64,000 nt of DNA from Sansalvadorimonas sp965221135. Its GTDB lineage: Bacteria; Pseudomonadota; Gammaproteobacteria; Pseudomonadales; Endozoicomonadaceae. The notes under the pieces are model-generated. The model was not told the origin of the DNA. It searched no databases and was given only the letters and a program-made list of their open reading frames with translations. Position numbers and translations under genes: made by a program. The DNA is taken from positions 372,001-436,000 of the forward strand of contig CBDCRZ010000100.1 of NCBI GenBank assembly GCA_965221135.1, read 5' to 3'. How positions within the stretch are numbered: position 1 is the stretch's first letter; every line of letters begins with the position of its first letter. Shown here one piece after another: positions 16,678-25,309 of this stretch.

Positions 16678-17427
16678 ATGGAAAAGCAACTGCTGATTTA
16701 TGGTCAGGCTCACCCTGTATCCAGCGAACGTCATCGCAACTGGTCAGTCAAAAGTGGCGATAACTACAGCTTTGCCAGTGGTGTGAACTCAGTTCCCCTG
16801 ATGGCGGTTGAATTCTTTAATGCGTCACGGGAGTTCCCTGTTGTGTTTGCCGGGCAGGGCGACAATATTATGCCTGTGGCCGTAATGGGTATTCGTGAAC
16901 AGGAAAACCTGTTCCTGACAGAAGATGGCCAGCTCGATGCCAGTTATGTTCCTGCCTTCCTGCGTCGTTACCCTTTTGTTTTTGCCAACACTGAAGACAG
17001 CAGCACTTTTAACCTGTGCATCGATGAGTCTTACACCGGCTGTAATCAGAACGGTGTGGGCGAACGCCTGTTTGATGCAGAAGGTAAGCAGACTCAATAC
17101 CTGGATGGTGTTCTGGAATTCCTGCAGGACTATCAGGGGCACTTTGTGCGCACCCAGCTGTTCTGCAAAAAGCTGAAAGAGCTGGATCTGCTGGAGCCTG
17201 TAGGTGCCAAGTTAAGCAGCGCCAGCGGTGCAGAGTTTAACCTGACCGGGTTTATGGCGGTTAACCGTGAGAAAATCAAAGGTCTGACCGGTGAGCAACT
17301 GGCTGAACTGGCGAAGATGGATGCTCTGGAATTGCTGTATGTGCATATCCACTCCATGAATAACTTCAACACCATGGTCAACCGGGTGAAGCTGGATGAG
17401 CCCGCGGCTGAAACAGCAGAAGCCTGA
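16678..17427 (+). CDS. SapC family protein
   Basis: 249 aa, typical for the family. It contains the SapC features: an early H-R-N-W-S-V segment, V-P-L-M-A-V-E-F near residue 40, F-P-V-V-F-A, Q-E-N-L-F-L, and P-A-F-L-R-R-Y-P-F near residue 100. D-E-S-Y-T-G-C and G-x-x-L-F-D-A-E-G-K follow. There is no signal peptide. SapC was first linked to S-layer export in Campylobacter; the role in other proteobacteria is not known. ACGAGAAG precedes the ATG as a ribosome binding site. A terminator hairpin follows the stop. Confidence 0.75.
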   Translation: MEKQLLIYGQAHPVSSERHRNWSVKSGDNYSFASGVNSVPLMAVEFFNASREFPVVFAGQGDNIMPVAVMGIREQENLFLTEDGQLDASYVPAFLRRYPFVFANTEDSSTFNLCIDESYTGCNQNGVGERLFDAEGKQTQYLDGVLEFLQDYQGHFVRTQLFCKKLKELDLLEPVGAKLSSASGAEFNLTGFMAVNREKIKGLTGEQLAELAKMDALELLYVHIHSMNNFNTMVNRVKLDEPAAETAEA

Positions 17428-17447
17428 TTCCTGTTTTGATCAGATGG

Positions 17448-17486
17448 AGCGGCTCTCCCTGTCTGGAAAAGAGCCGCTTTGTTGTT
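17448..17486 (+). terminator. Rho-independent terminator after sapC-like gene
   Basis: AGCGGCTCT and AGAGCCGCT form a 9-bp stem with a 13-base loop, followed by TTGTTGTTCT. It overlaps the 5' end of the longest possible frame of the next gene, which argues for a later start of that gene. Confidence 0.75.
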
Positions 17487-17497
17487 CTCGTGACAGT

Positions 17498-18184
17498 GTG
17501 GAGCCGGTTGATTGTATTGTTTTAGCGGCCGGCCTCTCATCCAGGATGGGTTCCTCACCTGATTGCTGGAAAATGTTGCTGCCGCTTCCTGCTCCATCCA
17601 GCAACTCTTTAGCTAATGCCTCTTCACTCAATAGTATTCTGGATCACACCATTGCTAATGCTTTGTCCTTCTGTCAGCGAGTCTTGCTGGTGGTTGGTCA
17701 TCGGCATCAGGAGTTGGTAGCGCGTTATCAACACTGTGAACGCATCAAACTTATCCACAACCCGGATTTTCAGTCAGGGCAGCGGAGTTCTGTTGTTCTG
17801 GGGCTCAGGAGTGTAACGACGGACTATGCCTTTATAACTTTGGGGGATTTGCCCTTTGTAACGAGAGAAGCTTTCTCGGAAGTATGGGCTTTGAGGGGAG
17901 AGAGGACGGTCTTTCCGGCTTTTGAAGGGCAGACTGGCCATCCGGTGCTGATACCGGCTTCACTGATTCCTGGTTTGTTGGTGGAAAAGTCTTCTGATGC
18001 GGAGAGGGGGCTGAAAAAGCGCTTACTGAAGAATTGCCAGCTGGTGGATGTGAGTTGTGATGGGGTTGTTCGGGATATAGATACTCCGGAAGCCTATTTT
18101 GCCGAAACCGGGCTTAAAAGCTTTTCACCACAGAGACACGGAGGCACAGAGAGGAGCTATTTGATAAAAAGCAAAAGCTCTTAG
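17498..18184 (+). CDS. MobA/MocA-like nucleotidyltransferase
   Basis: 228 aa from GTG 17498. Earlier starts (17396, 17444) would overlap the sapC gene or its terminator, but no start has a good ribosome binding site. The NTP-binding motif C-I-V-L-A-A-G-L-S-S-R-M-G is near the N-terminus. N-P-D-F-Q-S-G-Q-R-S-S-V and a catalytic T-L-G-D-L-P-F follow, then G-H-P-V-L-I-P and R-D-I-D-T-P-E-A-Y. This matches molybdenum-cofactor cytidylyl/guanylyl transferases such as MocA. The usual Lys of the first motif is displaced by a small insertion with D-C-W-K. The last 20 residues are coded by the left arm of a palindromic repeat and are probably not native. Confidence 0.7.
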   Translation: MEPVDCIVLAAGLSSRMGSSPDCWKMLLPLPAPSSNSLANASSLNSILDHTIANALSFCQRVLLVVGHRHQELVARYQHCERIKLIHNPDFQSGQRSSVVLGLRSVTTDYAFITLGDLPFVTREAFSEVWALRGERTVFPAFEGQTGHPVLIPASLIPGLLVEKSSDAERGLKKRLLKNCQLVDVSCDGVVRDIDTPEAYFAETGLKSFSPQRHGGTERSYLIKSKSS

Positions 18185-18235
18185 TTAAAAACTTTTGCTT
18201 TTCCTCTGTGTCTCGGTGTCTCTGTGGTGAAAAAA
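18121..18235. repeat. Long palindromic repeat (MITE-like) at a gene end
   Basis: The left arm at 18122-18154 (TTTTCACCACAGAGACAC then GGAGGCACAGAG) is nearly the reverse complement of the right arm at 18202-18234. Inside it, AAAAGCAAAAG and CTTTTGCTTTT form a second, nested pair. The whole can fold into one long hairpin between two converging genes and may act as a bidirectional terminator. This type of CACCACAGAGACAC palindrome recurs in other bacterial genomes, to my recollection. Confidence 0.8.
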
Positions 18236-18236
18236 A

Positions 18237-18623
18237 TCAGGGTCCGAGTGGCCAGAGCTCGATTGGGAGCTGATACTTTGCAATAACCTTTCGGGCTGCA
18301 TGCAGGTGGTGGGTGTCTCCAGGGGATTTGAGAACCAGCACAATGCCAGCTTTGAGGCCTGTCAGCAGGGCATAGTGCAAAGACTGGCCAATGGCTTCTG
18401 GCCATTTTCTGGCAAAATCTACCTCTATAGCGTGGGTCGGTGTGAGGCAGTCAACCCGTGGGCCTTCCGGCAGCTCCACCTCCATTTTTCCACCCATGCC
18501 GTCGCACCAGACCGATTGGTACCACTGTTCCCTCTTTCCTGAGGCTGGGCTGGTAAATAGGGTGAAAACTAGAAAAAAAGGTAGAAACAGTGCGCCCTTC
18601 TGTGGGGCGTTGGCTTTTCCCAT
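18237..18623 (-). CDS. Small exported protein with a PD-(D/E)XK-like core pattern
   Basis: 128 aa with a hydrophobic signal segment (G-A-L-F-L-P-F-F-L-V-F-T-L-F) and likely cleavage near P-A-S-G. The conserved-looking core reads M-E-V-E-L-P-E-G, then V-D-C-L-T-P-T-H-A-I-E-V-D-F, K-W-P-E-A-I-G-Q-S-L-H-Y and G-I-V-L-V-L. This resembles a family of conserved small hypothetical proteins with a nuclease-like D...E-x-D...Q-x-x-x-Y layout, but the usual Lys is Asp. Activity is unproven. The gene ends next to the palindromic repeat that also ends the MobA-like gene. Confidence 0.6.
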   Translation of the reverse strand: MGKANAPQKGALFLPFFLVFTLFTSPASGKREQWYQSVWCDGMGGKMEVELPEGPRVDCLTPTHAIEVDFARKWPEAIGQSLHYALLTGLKAGIVLVLKSPGDTHHLHAARKVIAKYQLPIELWPLGP

Positions 18624-18778
18624 AAACGTATATACTCTGCTCTCCAGGACTTTATTAGAATTTTTTTATCCCTTTGTACCTACAAGTTATTACAAAGACT
18701 ATGCCAGTAAAAGGGGCAATAAAAGGGTGGGAGTGGCCGTGATAGGTGAAATCCGGTGCAGTTTGATGGGAGCTTTCC

Positions 18779-18807
18779 TTGACGCAGAATTCCACACTAT
18801 TTAAAAT
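18779..18807 (+). promoter_or_regulatory. Sigma70-type promoter of the str operon
   Basis: TTGACG, a 17-base spacer, then TAAAAT. This would start transcription around 18814 and leave a leader of about 195 bases before rpsL. It is the best match in the gap of about 385 bases upstream of rpsL, which otherwise holds no supported gene. Confidence 0.6.
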
Positions 18808-19008
18808 CCGGTGCCTTTTAGTTTGCTCTGTACTCGCGTATTGCCAAAAACGTGGCAGAAAAGCTAATCGGAAAGACCGGATGTTTTCCATGCGGTCGCA
18901 GTGATTCTGGCACTTATTCCTCTGAGTGGCAGGGTCATTTTGTTGTTTAGAAACTGTATGTGTGCCGTTCCTGTAACGGTTTTTCAATAGAATTGGAGAG
19001 AGTGCCTA

Positions 19009-19383
19009 ATGGCAACTATCAACCAGCTCGTACGCAAGCCGCGTAAGCGTAAGGTCAAAAAGACCGACGTTCCCGCGCTGCAAAGCTGCCCGCAGAAGCG
19101 TGGCGTTTGTACCCGTGTTTACACGACTACCCCTAAGAAGCCGAACTCCGCACTGCGTAAAGTATGTCGTGTTCGCCTGACTAACGGGTTTGAAGTGACT
19201 TCCTACATCGGTGGTGAAGGTCACAACCTGCAGGAACACTCCGTGGTTCTGATCCGTGGCGGTCGAGTAAAAGATTTGCCAGGTGTTCGTTACCACACAG
19301 TCCGCGGTACTCTGGATACACAGGGTGTTAACGACCGTCGTCAAGGCCGTTCCAAGTACGGTACCAAGAAGCCTAAGTCCTAA
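19009..19383 (+). CDS. rpsL: 30S ribosomal protein S12
   Basis: 124 aa, the standard length, starting M-A-T-I-N-Q-L-V-R-K-P-R. S12 sits at the decoding centre. T-P-K-K-P-N-S-A-L-R-K-V and G-R-V-K-D-L-P-G-V-R-Y-H carry the lysines (43 and 88 in E. coli numbering) that change in classic streptomycin-resistant mutants; both are wild type here. It is the first gene of the str operon. GGAGAG precedes the ATG. Confidence 0.98.
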   Translation: MATINQLVRKPRKRKVKKTDVPALQSCPQKRGVCTRVYTTTPKKPNSALRKVCRVRLTNGFEVTSYIGGEGHNLQEHSVVLIRGGRVKDLPGVRYHTVRGTLDTQGVNDRRQGRSKYGTKKPKS

Positions 19384-19558
19384 TCCGGCCTTAGCTTTTT
19401 TATTGTCACAGAAGCCTGCCATACTGACCGTTTAACAGTTTGGTATGTAACACGCAGGATCTGTGAGAAAAAATCAGATTATTAATGCATCTGGTTGAAG
19501 AGTAAGGCCGAGTCAAAGCCTGATCTCGGACTAACCTGAAAATCGAGGACATATTGTC

Positions 19559-20029
19559 ATGCCAAGAAGAAGAGTTGTCGCCAAACGCGAAGTATTGCCA
19601 GATCCTAAGTTTCACAACAAGGTACTGGCCAAGTTCATCAACCACGTAATGGTTCACGGTAAGAAATCCGTAGCCGAGCGTATCGTTTATGGTGCGATGG
19701 ATAAGATCGCAGAGCGTTCCGGTAAGGATCCTCTGGAGATTTTCGAGTTGGCTCTCGAAACCATCTCCCCAGTGGTTGAGGTTAAGAGTCGTCGTGTTGG
19801 TGGTGCCACTTACCAGGTGCCTGTAGAAGTTCGTCCATCCCGTCGTACGGCTCTGTCCATGCGCTGGCTGGTAGAGGCTGCACGTAAGCGTGGCGAGAAG
19901 TCCATGGACCTCCGTCTTGCTGGTGAAATGCTTGATGCTGCCGAGAAGAAAGGCGCAGCAGTTAAGAAGCGTGAAGACGTGCATCGTATGGCTGAAGCTA
20001 ACAAGGCATTCTCTCACTACCGTTTCTAA
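19559..20029 (+). CDS. rpsG: 30S ribosomal protein S7
   Basis: 156 aa, beginning M-P-R-R-R-V-V-A-K-R-E-V-L-P-D-P, the usual S7 start. It nucleates assembly of the 30S head by binding the 3' domain of 16S rRNA. The 175-base gap after rpsL is longer than usual within this operon. In E. coli the S7 repressor site lies in this same intercistronic region; I could not confirm a matching fold here. Confidence 0.98.
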   Translation: MPRRRVVAKREVLPDPKFHNKVLAKFINHVMVHGKKSVAERIVYGAMDKIAERSGKDPLEIFELALETISPVVEVKSRRVGGATYQVPVEVRPSRRTALSMRWLVEAARKRGEKSMDLRLAGEMLDAAEKKGAAVKKREDVHRMAEANKAFSHYRF

Positions 20030-20056
20030 AAAGTTATACTTTCAGAGGATTGAGTC

Positions 20057-22171
20057 GTGGCCCGTAAAACTCCGATACGCCGGTACCGAAATATCGGTAT
20101 CTGTGCCCACGTCGACGCGGGTAAGACCACTACCACGGAACGCGTGCTGTTTTACACCGGTCTATCCCACAAGATCGGTGAAGTACATGACGGCGCTGCG
20201 ACCATGGACTGGATGGAGCAGGAGCAGGAGCGTGGTATTACTATCACCTCCGCTGCTACCACCTGTTTCTGGCGTGGTATGGATGCTCAGTTTGACGAGC
20301 ATCGTGTAAACATCATCGATACTCCGGGGCACGTTGACTTCACTATCGAAGTAGAGCGTTCCCTGCGAGTACTCGATGGCGCGGTTGTTGTTCTGTGTGG
20401 TTCTTCTGGTGTACAGCCCCAGACTGAAACCGTATGGCGTCAGGCTGACAAGTACGAAGTACCTCGCATGGTGTTCGTAAACAAGATGGATCGTGCAGGT
20501 GCTGACTTTGAAATGGTTGTCAGCCAGCTGCGTGATCGTCTGGGTGCTACTGCAGTACCTATGCAGATGACCATCGGTGCTGAAGACGAATTCAAGGGTG
20601 TTGTTGACCTGGTAAAAATGAAGGCCATTCTGTGGAATGAAGCCGATCAGGGCATGTCCTTTGAGTACGCTGATATTCCTGCTGACATGGTCGATATTTG
20701 TGCAGAAATGCACGAATATCTGGTTGAGTCTGCAGCGGAAGCAACCGAAGAGATGATGGAGAAGTACCTGGAAGACGGTGAGCTCACCGAGGAAGAAATC
20801 AAAGCCGGTATCCGTAAGCGGGCTCTGGCTAATGAAATCATTCCTGTTTTCGGTGGTTCTGCTTTCAAGAACAAAGGTGTTCAGGCCGTTCTTGATGCCG
20901 TTATCGAGTACATGCCTTCCCCTCTCGAGGTTAAGGCAATTGAAGGTATCGTTGGCGAAGACGCTGACGGTGAGAACATTCTCGAAGCTCGTGAAGCTGA
21001 CGATGATGCTCCCTTCTCTGCTCTGGCATTCAAAATTGCTACGGACCCGTTTGTTGGTACTTTGACTTTCGCCCGTGTTTATTCCGGTGTTGCCTCTTCC
21101 GGTAGCGCTGTAATCAACTCTGTGAAATCCAAGAAAGAGCGTATCGGACGTATGGTTCAGATGCACTCCAACAACCGTGAAGAGATCAAAGAAGCTCTGG
21201 CTGGTGACATCGTTGCCCTGATTGGCATGAAAGATGTCACCACTGGTGAGACTCTGTGTGACCCGGCGCATCCAATCATCCTGGAGCGTATGGAGTTCCC
21301 GGAGCCGGTAATCTCTGTTGCTGTTGAGCCCAGATCCAAAGCTGATCAGGAAAAGATGGGTATCGCACTGGGCAAACTGGCTCAGGAAGATCCTTCTTTC
21401 CGTGTTAAGACTGACGAGGAAACTGGTCAGACTATCATCTCTGGTATGGGTGAACTTCACCTCGACGTGCTTGTTGACCGTATGCGTCGCGAGTTTAACG
21501 TTGAAGCCAACATTGGTAAGCCCCAGGTTGCTTACCGTGAGAAGATCAAGCAAAGCGTTGAAGCTAACCACAAGTTTGCCAAGCAGTCTGGTGGTCGTGG
21601 TCAGTATGGTCACGTTGTTATTGAATTTTCTCCGGCTGATCCAGGTGAAGAAGGTCTGGTATTCGTCAACGAAATCGTTGGTGGTACTATTCCGAAGGAA
21701 TACATTCCTGCCGTGCAGAAGGGTATTGAAGAGCAGATGCAAAACGGTGTTGTCGCCGGTTATCCTCTGCTTGGCTTGAAGGCACGTCTGTTCGATGGTT
21801 CCTTCCACGAGGTTGACTCCAACGAGATGGCGTTTAAAATCGCCGCATCTCAGGCACTGAAAAAGTACGCGCCGCAGGCTAACCCCGTACTGATGGAACC
21901 CATGATGCAGGTTGAGGTGGTAACACCTGAAGACTACATGGGTGACGTTATGGGGGATCTGAATCGTCGTCGTGGTCTTGTTCAGGGCATGGAAGATACC
22001 CCGAGCGGTAAAACGATCAATGCTCAGGTTCCTCTGGGTGAAATGTTCGGTTATGCCACTGATTTGCGTTCTGCTACTCAGGGGCGTGCTACATACTCTA
22101 TGGAATTTGCAGAGTATGCAGAGGCTCCAAACAGCGTCGCGGAAGCGGTGATCAAGGCAAACTACGGTTAA
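20057..22171 (+). CDS. fusA: Elongation factor G
   Basis: 704 aa with a GTG start (AGAGGA upstream). The GTPase motifs are A-H-V-D-A-G-K-T-T, D-T-P-G-H-V-D-F-T and N-K-M-D-R-A-G-A-D. Domains II to V follow, with the domain IV segment S-G-G-R-G-Q-Y-G-H-V near residue 515. EF-G drives translocation of tRNA and mRNA on the ribosome and, with RRF, ribosome recycling. It lies 27 bases after rpsG and is co-transcribed with rpsL, rpsG and tuf. Confidence 0.98.
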   Translation: MARKTPIRRYRNIGICAHVDAGKTTTTERVLFYTGLSHKIGEVHDGAATMDWMEQEQERGITITSAATTCFWRGMDAQFDEHRVNIIDTPGHVDFTIEVERSLRVLDGAVVVLCGSSGVQPQTETVWRQADKYEVPRMVFVNKMDRAGADFEMVVSQLRDRLGATAVPMQMTIGAEDEFKGVVDLVKMKAILWNEADQGMSFEYADIPADMVDICAEMHEYLVESAAEATEEMMEKYLEDGELTEEEIKAGIRKRALANEIIPVFGGSAFKNKGVQAVLDAVIEYMPSPLEVKAIEGIVGEDADGENILEAREADDDAPFSALAFKIATDPFVGTLTFARVYSGVASSGSAVINSVKSKKERIGRMVQMHSNNREEIKEALAGDIVALIGMKDVTTGETLCDPAHPIILERMEFPEPVISVAVEPRSKADQEKMGIALGKLAQEDPSFRVKTDEETGQTIISGMGELHLDVLVDRMRREFNVEANIGKPQVAYREKIKQSVEANHKFAKQSGGRGQYGHVVIEFSPADPGEEGLVFVNEIVGGTIPKEYIPAVQKGIEEQMQNGVVAGYPLLGLKARLFDGSFHEVDSNEMAFKIAASQALKKYAPQANPVLMEPMMQVEVVTPEDYMGDVMGDLNRRRGLVQGMEDTPSGKTINAQVPLGEMFGYATDLRSATQGRATYSMEFAEYAEAPNSVAEAVIKANYG

Positions 22172-22186
22172 ATTAGTTCCTGGAAC

Positions 22187-22214
22187 TAAATCCTAGAATC
22201 TAAATCCTAGAATC
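22187..22214 (+). repeat. 14-base direct duplication upstream of tuf
   Basis: TAAATCCTAGAATC occurs twice in immediate tandem, just after a 15-base palindrome (TAGTTCCTGGAACTA) in the 62-base fusA-tuf gap. It is a small local duplication with no evident function. Confidence 0.7.
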
Positions 22215-22233
22215 GTTAGAAGGTAAGTGAAAA

Positions 22234-23457
22234 ATGGCTAAGGAAAAGTTTGAGCGTACGAAGCCGCACGTAAACGTCGGCACCATCGGTCACGTTGACC
22301 ACGGTAAAACCACTCTGACTGCAGCTCTGACTCGCGTATGTGCCGAAGTATTCGGTGGCGAGATGAAGGCTTTCGATCAGATCGATAACGCCCCTGAAGA
22401 GCGTGAGCGTGGTATCACCATCTCTACTGCGCACGTAGAGTATGATTCCAAAGAGCGTCACTACGCACACGTAGACTGCCCAGGACACGCTGATTACGTT
22501 AAAAACATGATCACCGGTGCTGCTCAGATGGACGGCGCTATCCTGGTTTGTGGCGCAACTGACGGCCCTATGCCTCAGACTCGCGAGCACATCCTGCTGT
22601 CCCGTCAGGTTGGTGTACCTAAGATCGTTGTCTTCCTGAACAAGGCAGACCTGCTGGCTGAAGATTGCGGCGGCGTTGACTCCGAAGAGTACGCTGAGAT
22701 GCTGGAGCTGGTTGAAATGGAACTGCGTGAGCTGCTGGACACTTACGAGTTCCCTGGCGACGACACTCCAATCATCGCTGGTTCCGCTCTGATGGCCCTG
22801 AACGGCGAAGATGCCAACGAGCTGGGTACTTCTGCTGTTAAGAAGCTGGTTGAGACTCTGGATACTTACATTCCTGAGCCTGAGCGTGCTATCGATCAGC
22901 CATTCCTGATGCCTATCGAAGACGTATTCTCCATCGCTGGCCGTGGTACTGTTGTAACGGGTCGTGTTGAGCGTGGTATCGTTAAAGTCGGTGAAGAGAT
23001 CGAAATCATCGGCATCAAGGAAACCACCAAGACTACCGTTACTGGTGTTGAAATGTTCCGTAAGCTGCTCGACGAAGGTCGTGCCGGTGAGAACGTTGGT
23101 GCCCTGCTGCGTGGTGTTAAGCGTGAAGATGTAGAGCGTGGTCAGTGCCTGGTTAAGCCTGGTTCTGTAACTCCTCACACGACTTTCGAGTCTGAGATCT
23201 ACGTTCTGTCCAAGGATGAGGGTGGTCGTCACACTCCATTCTTCAAGGGCTACCGTCCTCAGTTCTACTTCCGTACTACCGACGTAACCGGTAACGTAGA
23301 GCTGCCAGAAGGCGTTGAAATGGTAATGCCTGGTGATAACGTTCAGATGAAGGTGACTCTGATCGCTCCTATCGCTATGGAAGAAGGCCTGCGTTTTGCT
23401 ATCCGTGAGGGTGGTCGTACTGTAGGTGCTGGTGTTGTAGCTAAAATCTTCGCATAA
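22234..23457 (+). CDS. tuf: Elongation factor Tu
   Basis: 407 aa, slightly longer than E. coli EF-Tu (394), mainly because of an extra stretch around E-D-A-N-E-L-G-T in the GTPase domain. The motifs are G-H-V-D-H-G-K-T, D-C-P-G-H-A-D-Y and N-K-A-D-L. It carries aminoacyl-tRNA to the ribosome. AGAAGG precedes the ATG. It is the last gene of the str operon and is followed by a strong terminator, so it is separated from the S10 operon. Confidence 0.98.
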   Translation: MAKEKFERTKPHVNVGTIGHVDHGKTTLTAALTRVCAEVFGGEMKAFDQIDNAPEERERGITISTAHVEYDSKERHYAHVDCPGHADYVKNMITGAAQMDGAILVCGATDGPMPQTREHILLSRQVGVPKIVVFLNKADLLAEDCGGVDSEEYAEMLELVEMELRELLDTYEFPGDDTPIIAGSALMALNGEDANELGTSAVKKLVETLDTYIPEPERAIDQPFLMPIEDVFSIAGRGTVVTGRVERGIVKVGEEIEIIGIKETTKTTVTGVEMFRKLLDEGRAGENVGALLRGVKREDVERGQCLVKPGSVTPHTTFESEIYVLSKDEGGRHTPFFKGYRPQFYFRTTDVTGNVELPEGVEMVMPGDNVQMKVTLIAPIAMEEGLRFAIREGGRTVGAGVVAKIFA

Positions 23458-23532
23458 TTTAACTGCTGCTGAAGGCAGCATCTGAATTATTCGTGATTAG
23501 CTGGCGCCGCTTTCTGTAGGTGGTGTTGGCTT

Positions 23533-23565
23533 AAAAAAACGGAGCGCTCTGCGCTCCGTTTTTTT
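23533..23565. terminator. Bidirectional Rho-independent terminator after tuf
   Basis: AAAAAAACGGAGCGC, a TCT loop, GCGCTCCG and a T7 run. The A-rich left side lets it work on the opposite strand as well, where it would end the converging 549-aa gene whose stop lies only 3 bases away. Confidence 0.9.
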
Positions 23566-23567
23566 GT

Positions 23568-25217
23568 TTAATGGCTTTGTTTAATGGCATTTTTTATTCC
23601 GTCTCTCACGGTGCTTAAACCAGTGGTTATAGCTGTATCTAAAAGTGTACCCCAGGTGAGGGGGAGTTCTTCTAGGCGCTCCGTGAGGCGTAATTCTATC
23701 CATGATCTCATTCTATCCAGATTGTGGCCATATGGTTGCTCATAGTGTGCATCTGGCATGAGAACGCAAAAGAAATCCGCGATTTCATGTCCTTTCAAAA
23801 AGGCGAGCAGGTCTATAAGTGTATGTAGAACAGACTGCTGGCTGTGATCAGGTTGAAGCATGACGCTTTTGAGTTGCTCAAGGTTAGTAATGACTTCGTT
23901 TGCTTGCAGTGGTTTGGGTGGTGGTGGTTGATAAGCTGCCTGGTTGGGGGTTGTATCGGTTTGATCGTGCAGTGCTTTAAGTGTGGTTCCGGGTAAAGAT
24001 GCGTGGTTTGCTGCCTCATGGATGGATGCCCATGATTTAGGTGTCGGTCCCTCTAGCCAGGTAGTGAAGCATTTGGATATCGTGTTCTTTGTTACAGAGT
24101 CTCCCGAATTATGCTGATTAATCCAGTAGTTAATCTGAACGGCATCCTTGGTCAGGTGAGTGAAGAAATCAACAGTTTCGTAATCTGTTGCGGATAAAAG
24201 TAAGTTTGGCAGGGTGTCGGGCGGTGAGTCTTGTACTGATATTTTTGTCTCGTAAAGTGTTTGTTTTGTTACAGTGCATGGTGCTTTCGGTTGTTCTGGG
24301 CTGGCGGGCTTTTGTGGTTTTGCGGGCGCAGGGGAGGGCACAACCGATTCTGAATTAAAATTTTCCCTCCCTGTGGTTATTGCTAGTTCCGCAATGGCGT
24401 TTTGAAGTTCTGTCGGTTGTTCTGGGTTCAGTGGCAGAGTTCTGTTCCAGATGTCTCTTAGATTATTTATGGCGGCCTGTTTGAAAGCAATGGATGCGCG
24501 GTCGTTGCCCGGAGTAGAGCACACTTCCAGCAATGTCCCCCAGGCAGTTGTTTTAGCCGAATGAGCATTGAAAGTCTCAAGGATTTCTCCAAGGTTGGGG
24601 TTTTCCCTTAGCAGCTGTCTGCGATCTAGTGAGAGGTAAATCTGATCGAGTGTGTTTTTCCACTGTGCCTGGTTGTCAGCCCACTGAGAACCGATTGTAT
24701 CCATGAGGTTTAGGATTGAGTGCCAGTTTACACTGCAGCGCGTTGCTCTGGCTTGCTGTGGGAGTGTAAATGCCTCATCGGGGAGGCTGGCCATTTGCCT
24801 GCGTAAATATTGTCTGTTTACAGGGTTGGGATTACGGTGGTGCTCTGCAGTTTGATAAGTAACCTGTGTGTATGAAGTGAGGGAGGTTTCAAGCGGGTTG
24901 GTGCTTTCTTGGTGGTTGGCATGTGCACTTGTTATAGCGTCTAGCAGTGCTTTCCGGGGTCGTATGTTGGGAGTGTCGGAGTGTTTCTCTATGCAGCGGA
25001 TAACCCGTTCCCGTATGTTTGTTTCATGGTGGCTATTAGGTGAAATAGCCCATGAATATGTTGCTGCGGGGATGGGGTGATGCTGGCGAAGGTGAGGGTA
25101 AAGTCTGACCCATAGCCGTTGTGGAAAATTGTCTATTTCCTGAATTTGGGGTTGGCTCAGTCTATCTTGGAACGGGGTTGCTATTGGTTGCCTTAGGTTG
25201 GATGTCGTTAGGTGCAT
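23568..25217 (-). CDS. Putative protein with repeated death-domain-like modules
   Basis: 549 aa from ATG 25217, which has a perfect AGGAG 7 bases upstream; the longer frame is not needed. There is no signal peptide. At least two segments, about residues 334-417 and 462-545, share a helical layout ending in an aromatic-led helix pair. These read T-T-W-L-E-G-P-T-P-K-S-W-A-S-I-H-E-A-A and R-S-W-I-E-L-R-L then L-T-W-G-T-L-L-D-T-A, each followed by a short G-L/P-G helix. This resembles helices 5-6 of animal death domains (W-L then T-W-x-x-L-x-x-A-L). Weaker versions occur near 65-100 and 165-255. A Pro/Lys-rich linker is at 293-313. It is probably an effector or adaptor; the domain call is by eye. 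Confidence 0.5.
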   Translation of the reverse strand: MHLTTSNLRQPIATPFQDRLSQPQIQEIDNFPQRLWVRLYPHLRQHHPIPAATYSWAISPNSHHETNIRERVIRCIEKHSDTPNIRPRKALLDAITSAHANHQESTNPLETSLTSYTQVTYQTAEHHRNPNPVNRQYLRRQMASLPDEAFTLPQQARATRCSVNWHSILNLMDTIGSQWADNQAQWKNTLDQIYLSLDRRQLLRENPNLGEILETFNAHSAKTTAWGTLLEVCSTPGNDRASIAFKQAAINNLRDIWNRTLPLNPEQPTELQNAIAELAITTGRENFNSESVVPSPAPAKPQKPASPEQPKAPCTVTKQTLYETKISVQDSPPDTLPNLLLSATDYETVDFFTHLTKDAVQINYWINQHNSGDSVTKNTISKCFTTWLEGPTPKSWASIHEAANHASLPGTTLKALHDQTDTTPNQAAYQPPPPKPLQANEVITNLEQLKSVMLQPDHSQQSVLHTLIDLLAFLKGHEIADFFCVLMPDAHYEQPYGHNLDRMRSWIELRLTERLEELPLTWGTLLDTAITTGLSTVRDGIKNAIKQSH

Positions 25218-25309
25218 GTTATAGCTCCTGTGTGTATTTTGGGTGTTTGTGTTGTGTGCGGCCCGCCTCATGTTGTTGGGTTGAGGGCGGGCGCCCAGTG
25301 TTATGGTGT

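Noticed and set aside
17396..17497. Upstream start of the MobA-like gene at 17396 or 17444
   Set aside because: These starts overlap the sapC-like gene end or its terminator and add about 30 residues without family similarity.
20162..21808. 548-codon minus-strand open frame opposite fusA
   Set aside because: It lies entirely antisense to a highly conserved gene, and such long shadow frames are common opposite codon-biased ribosomal genes. It has no motif or ribosome binding site.
22216..23481. 421-codon minus-strand open frame opposite tuf
   Set aside because: It mirrors the tuf codon pattern and is rich in Thr and Asn without any recognisable domain.
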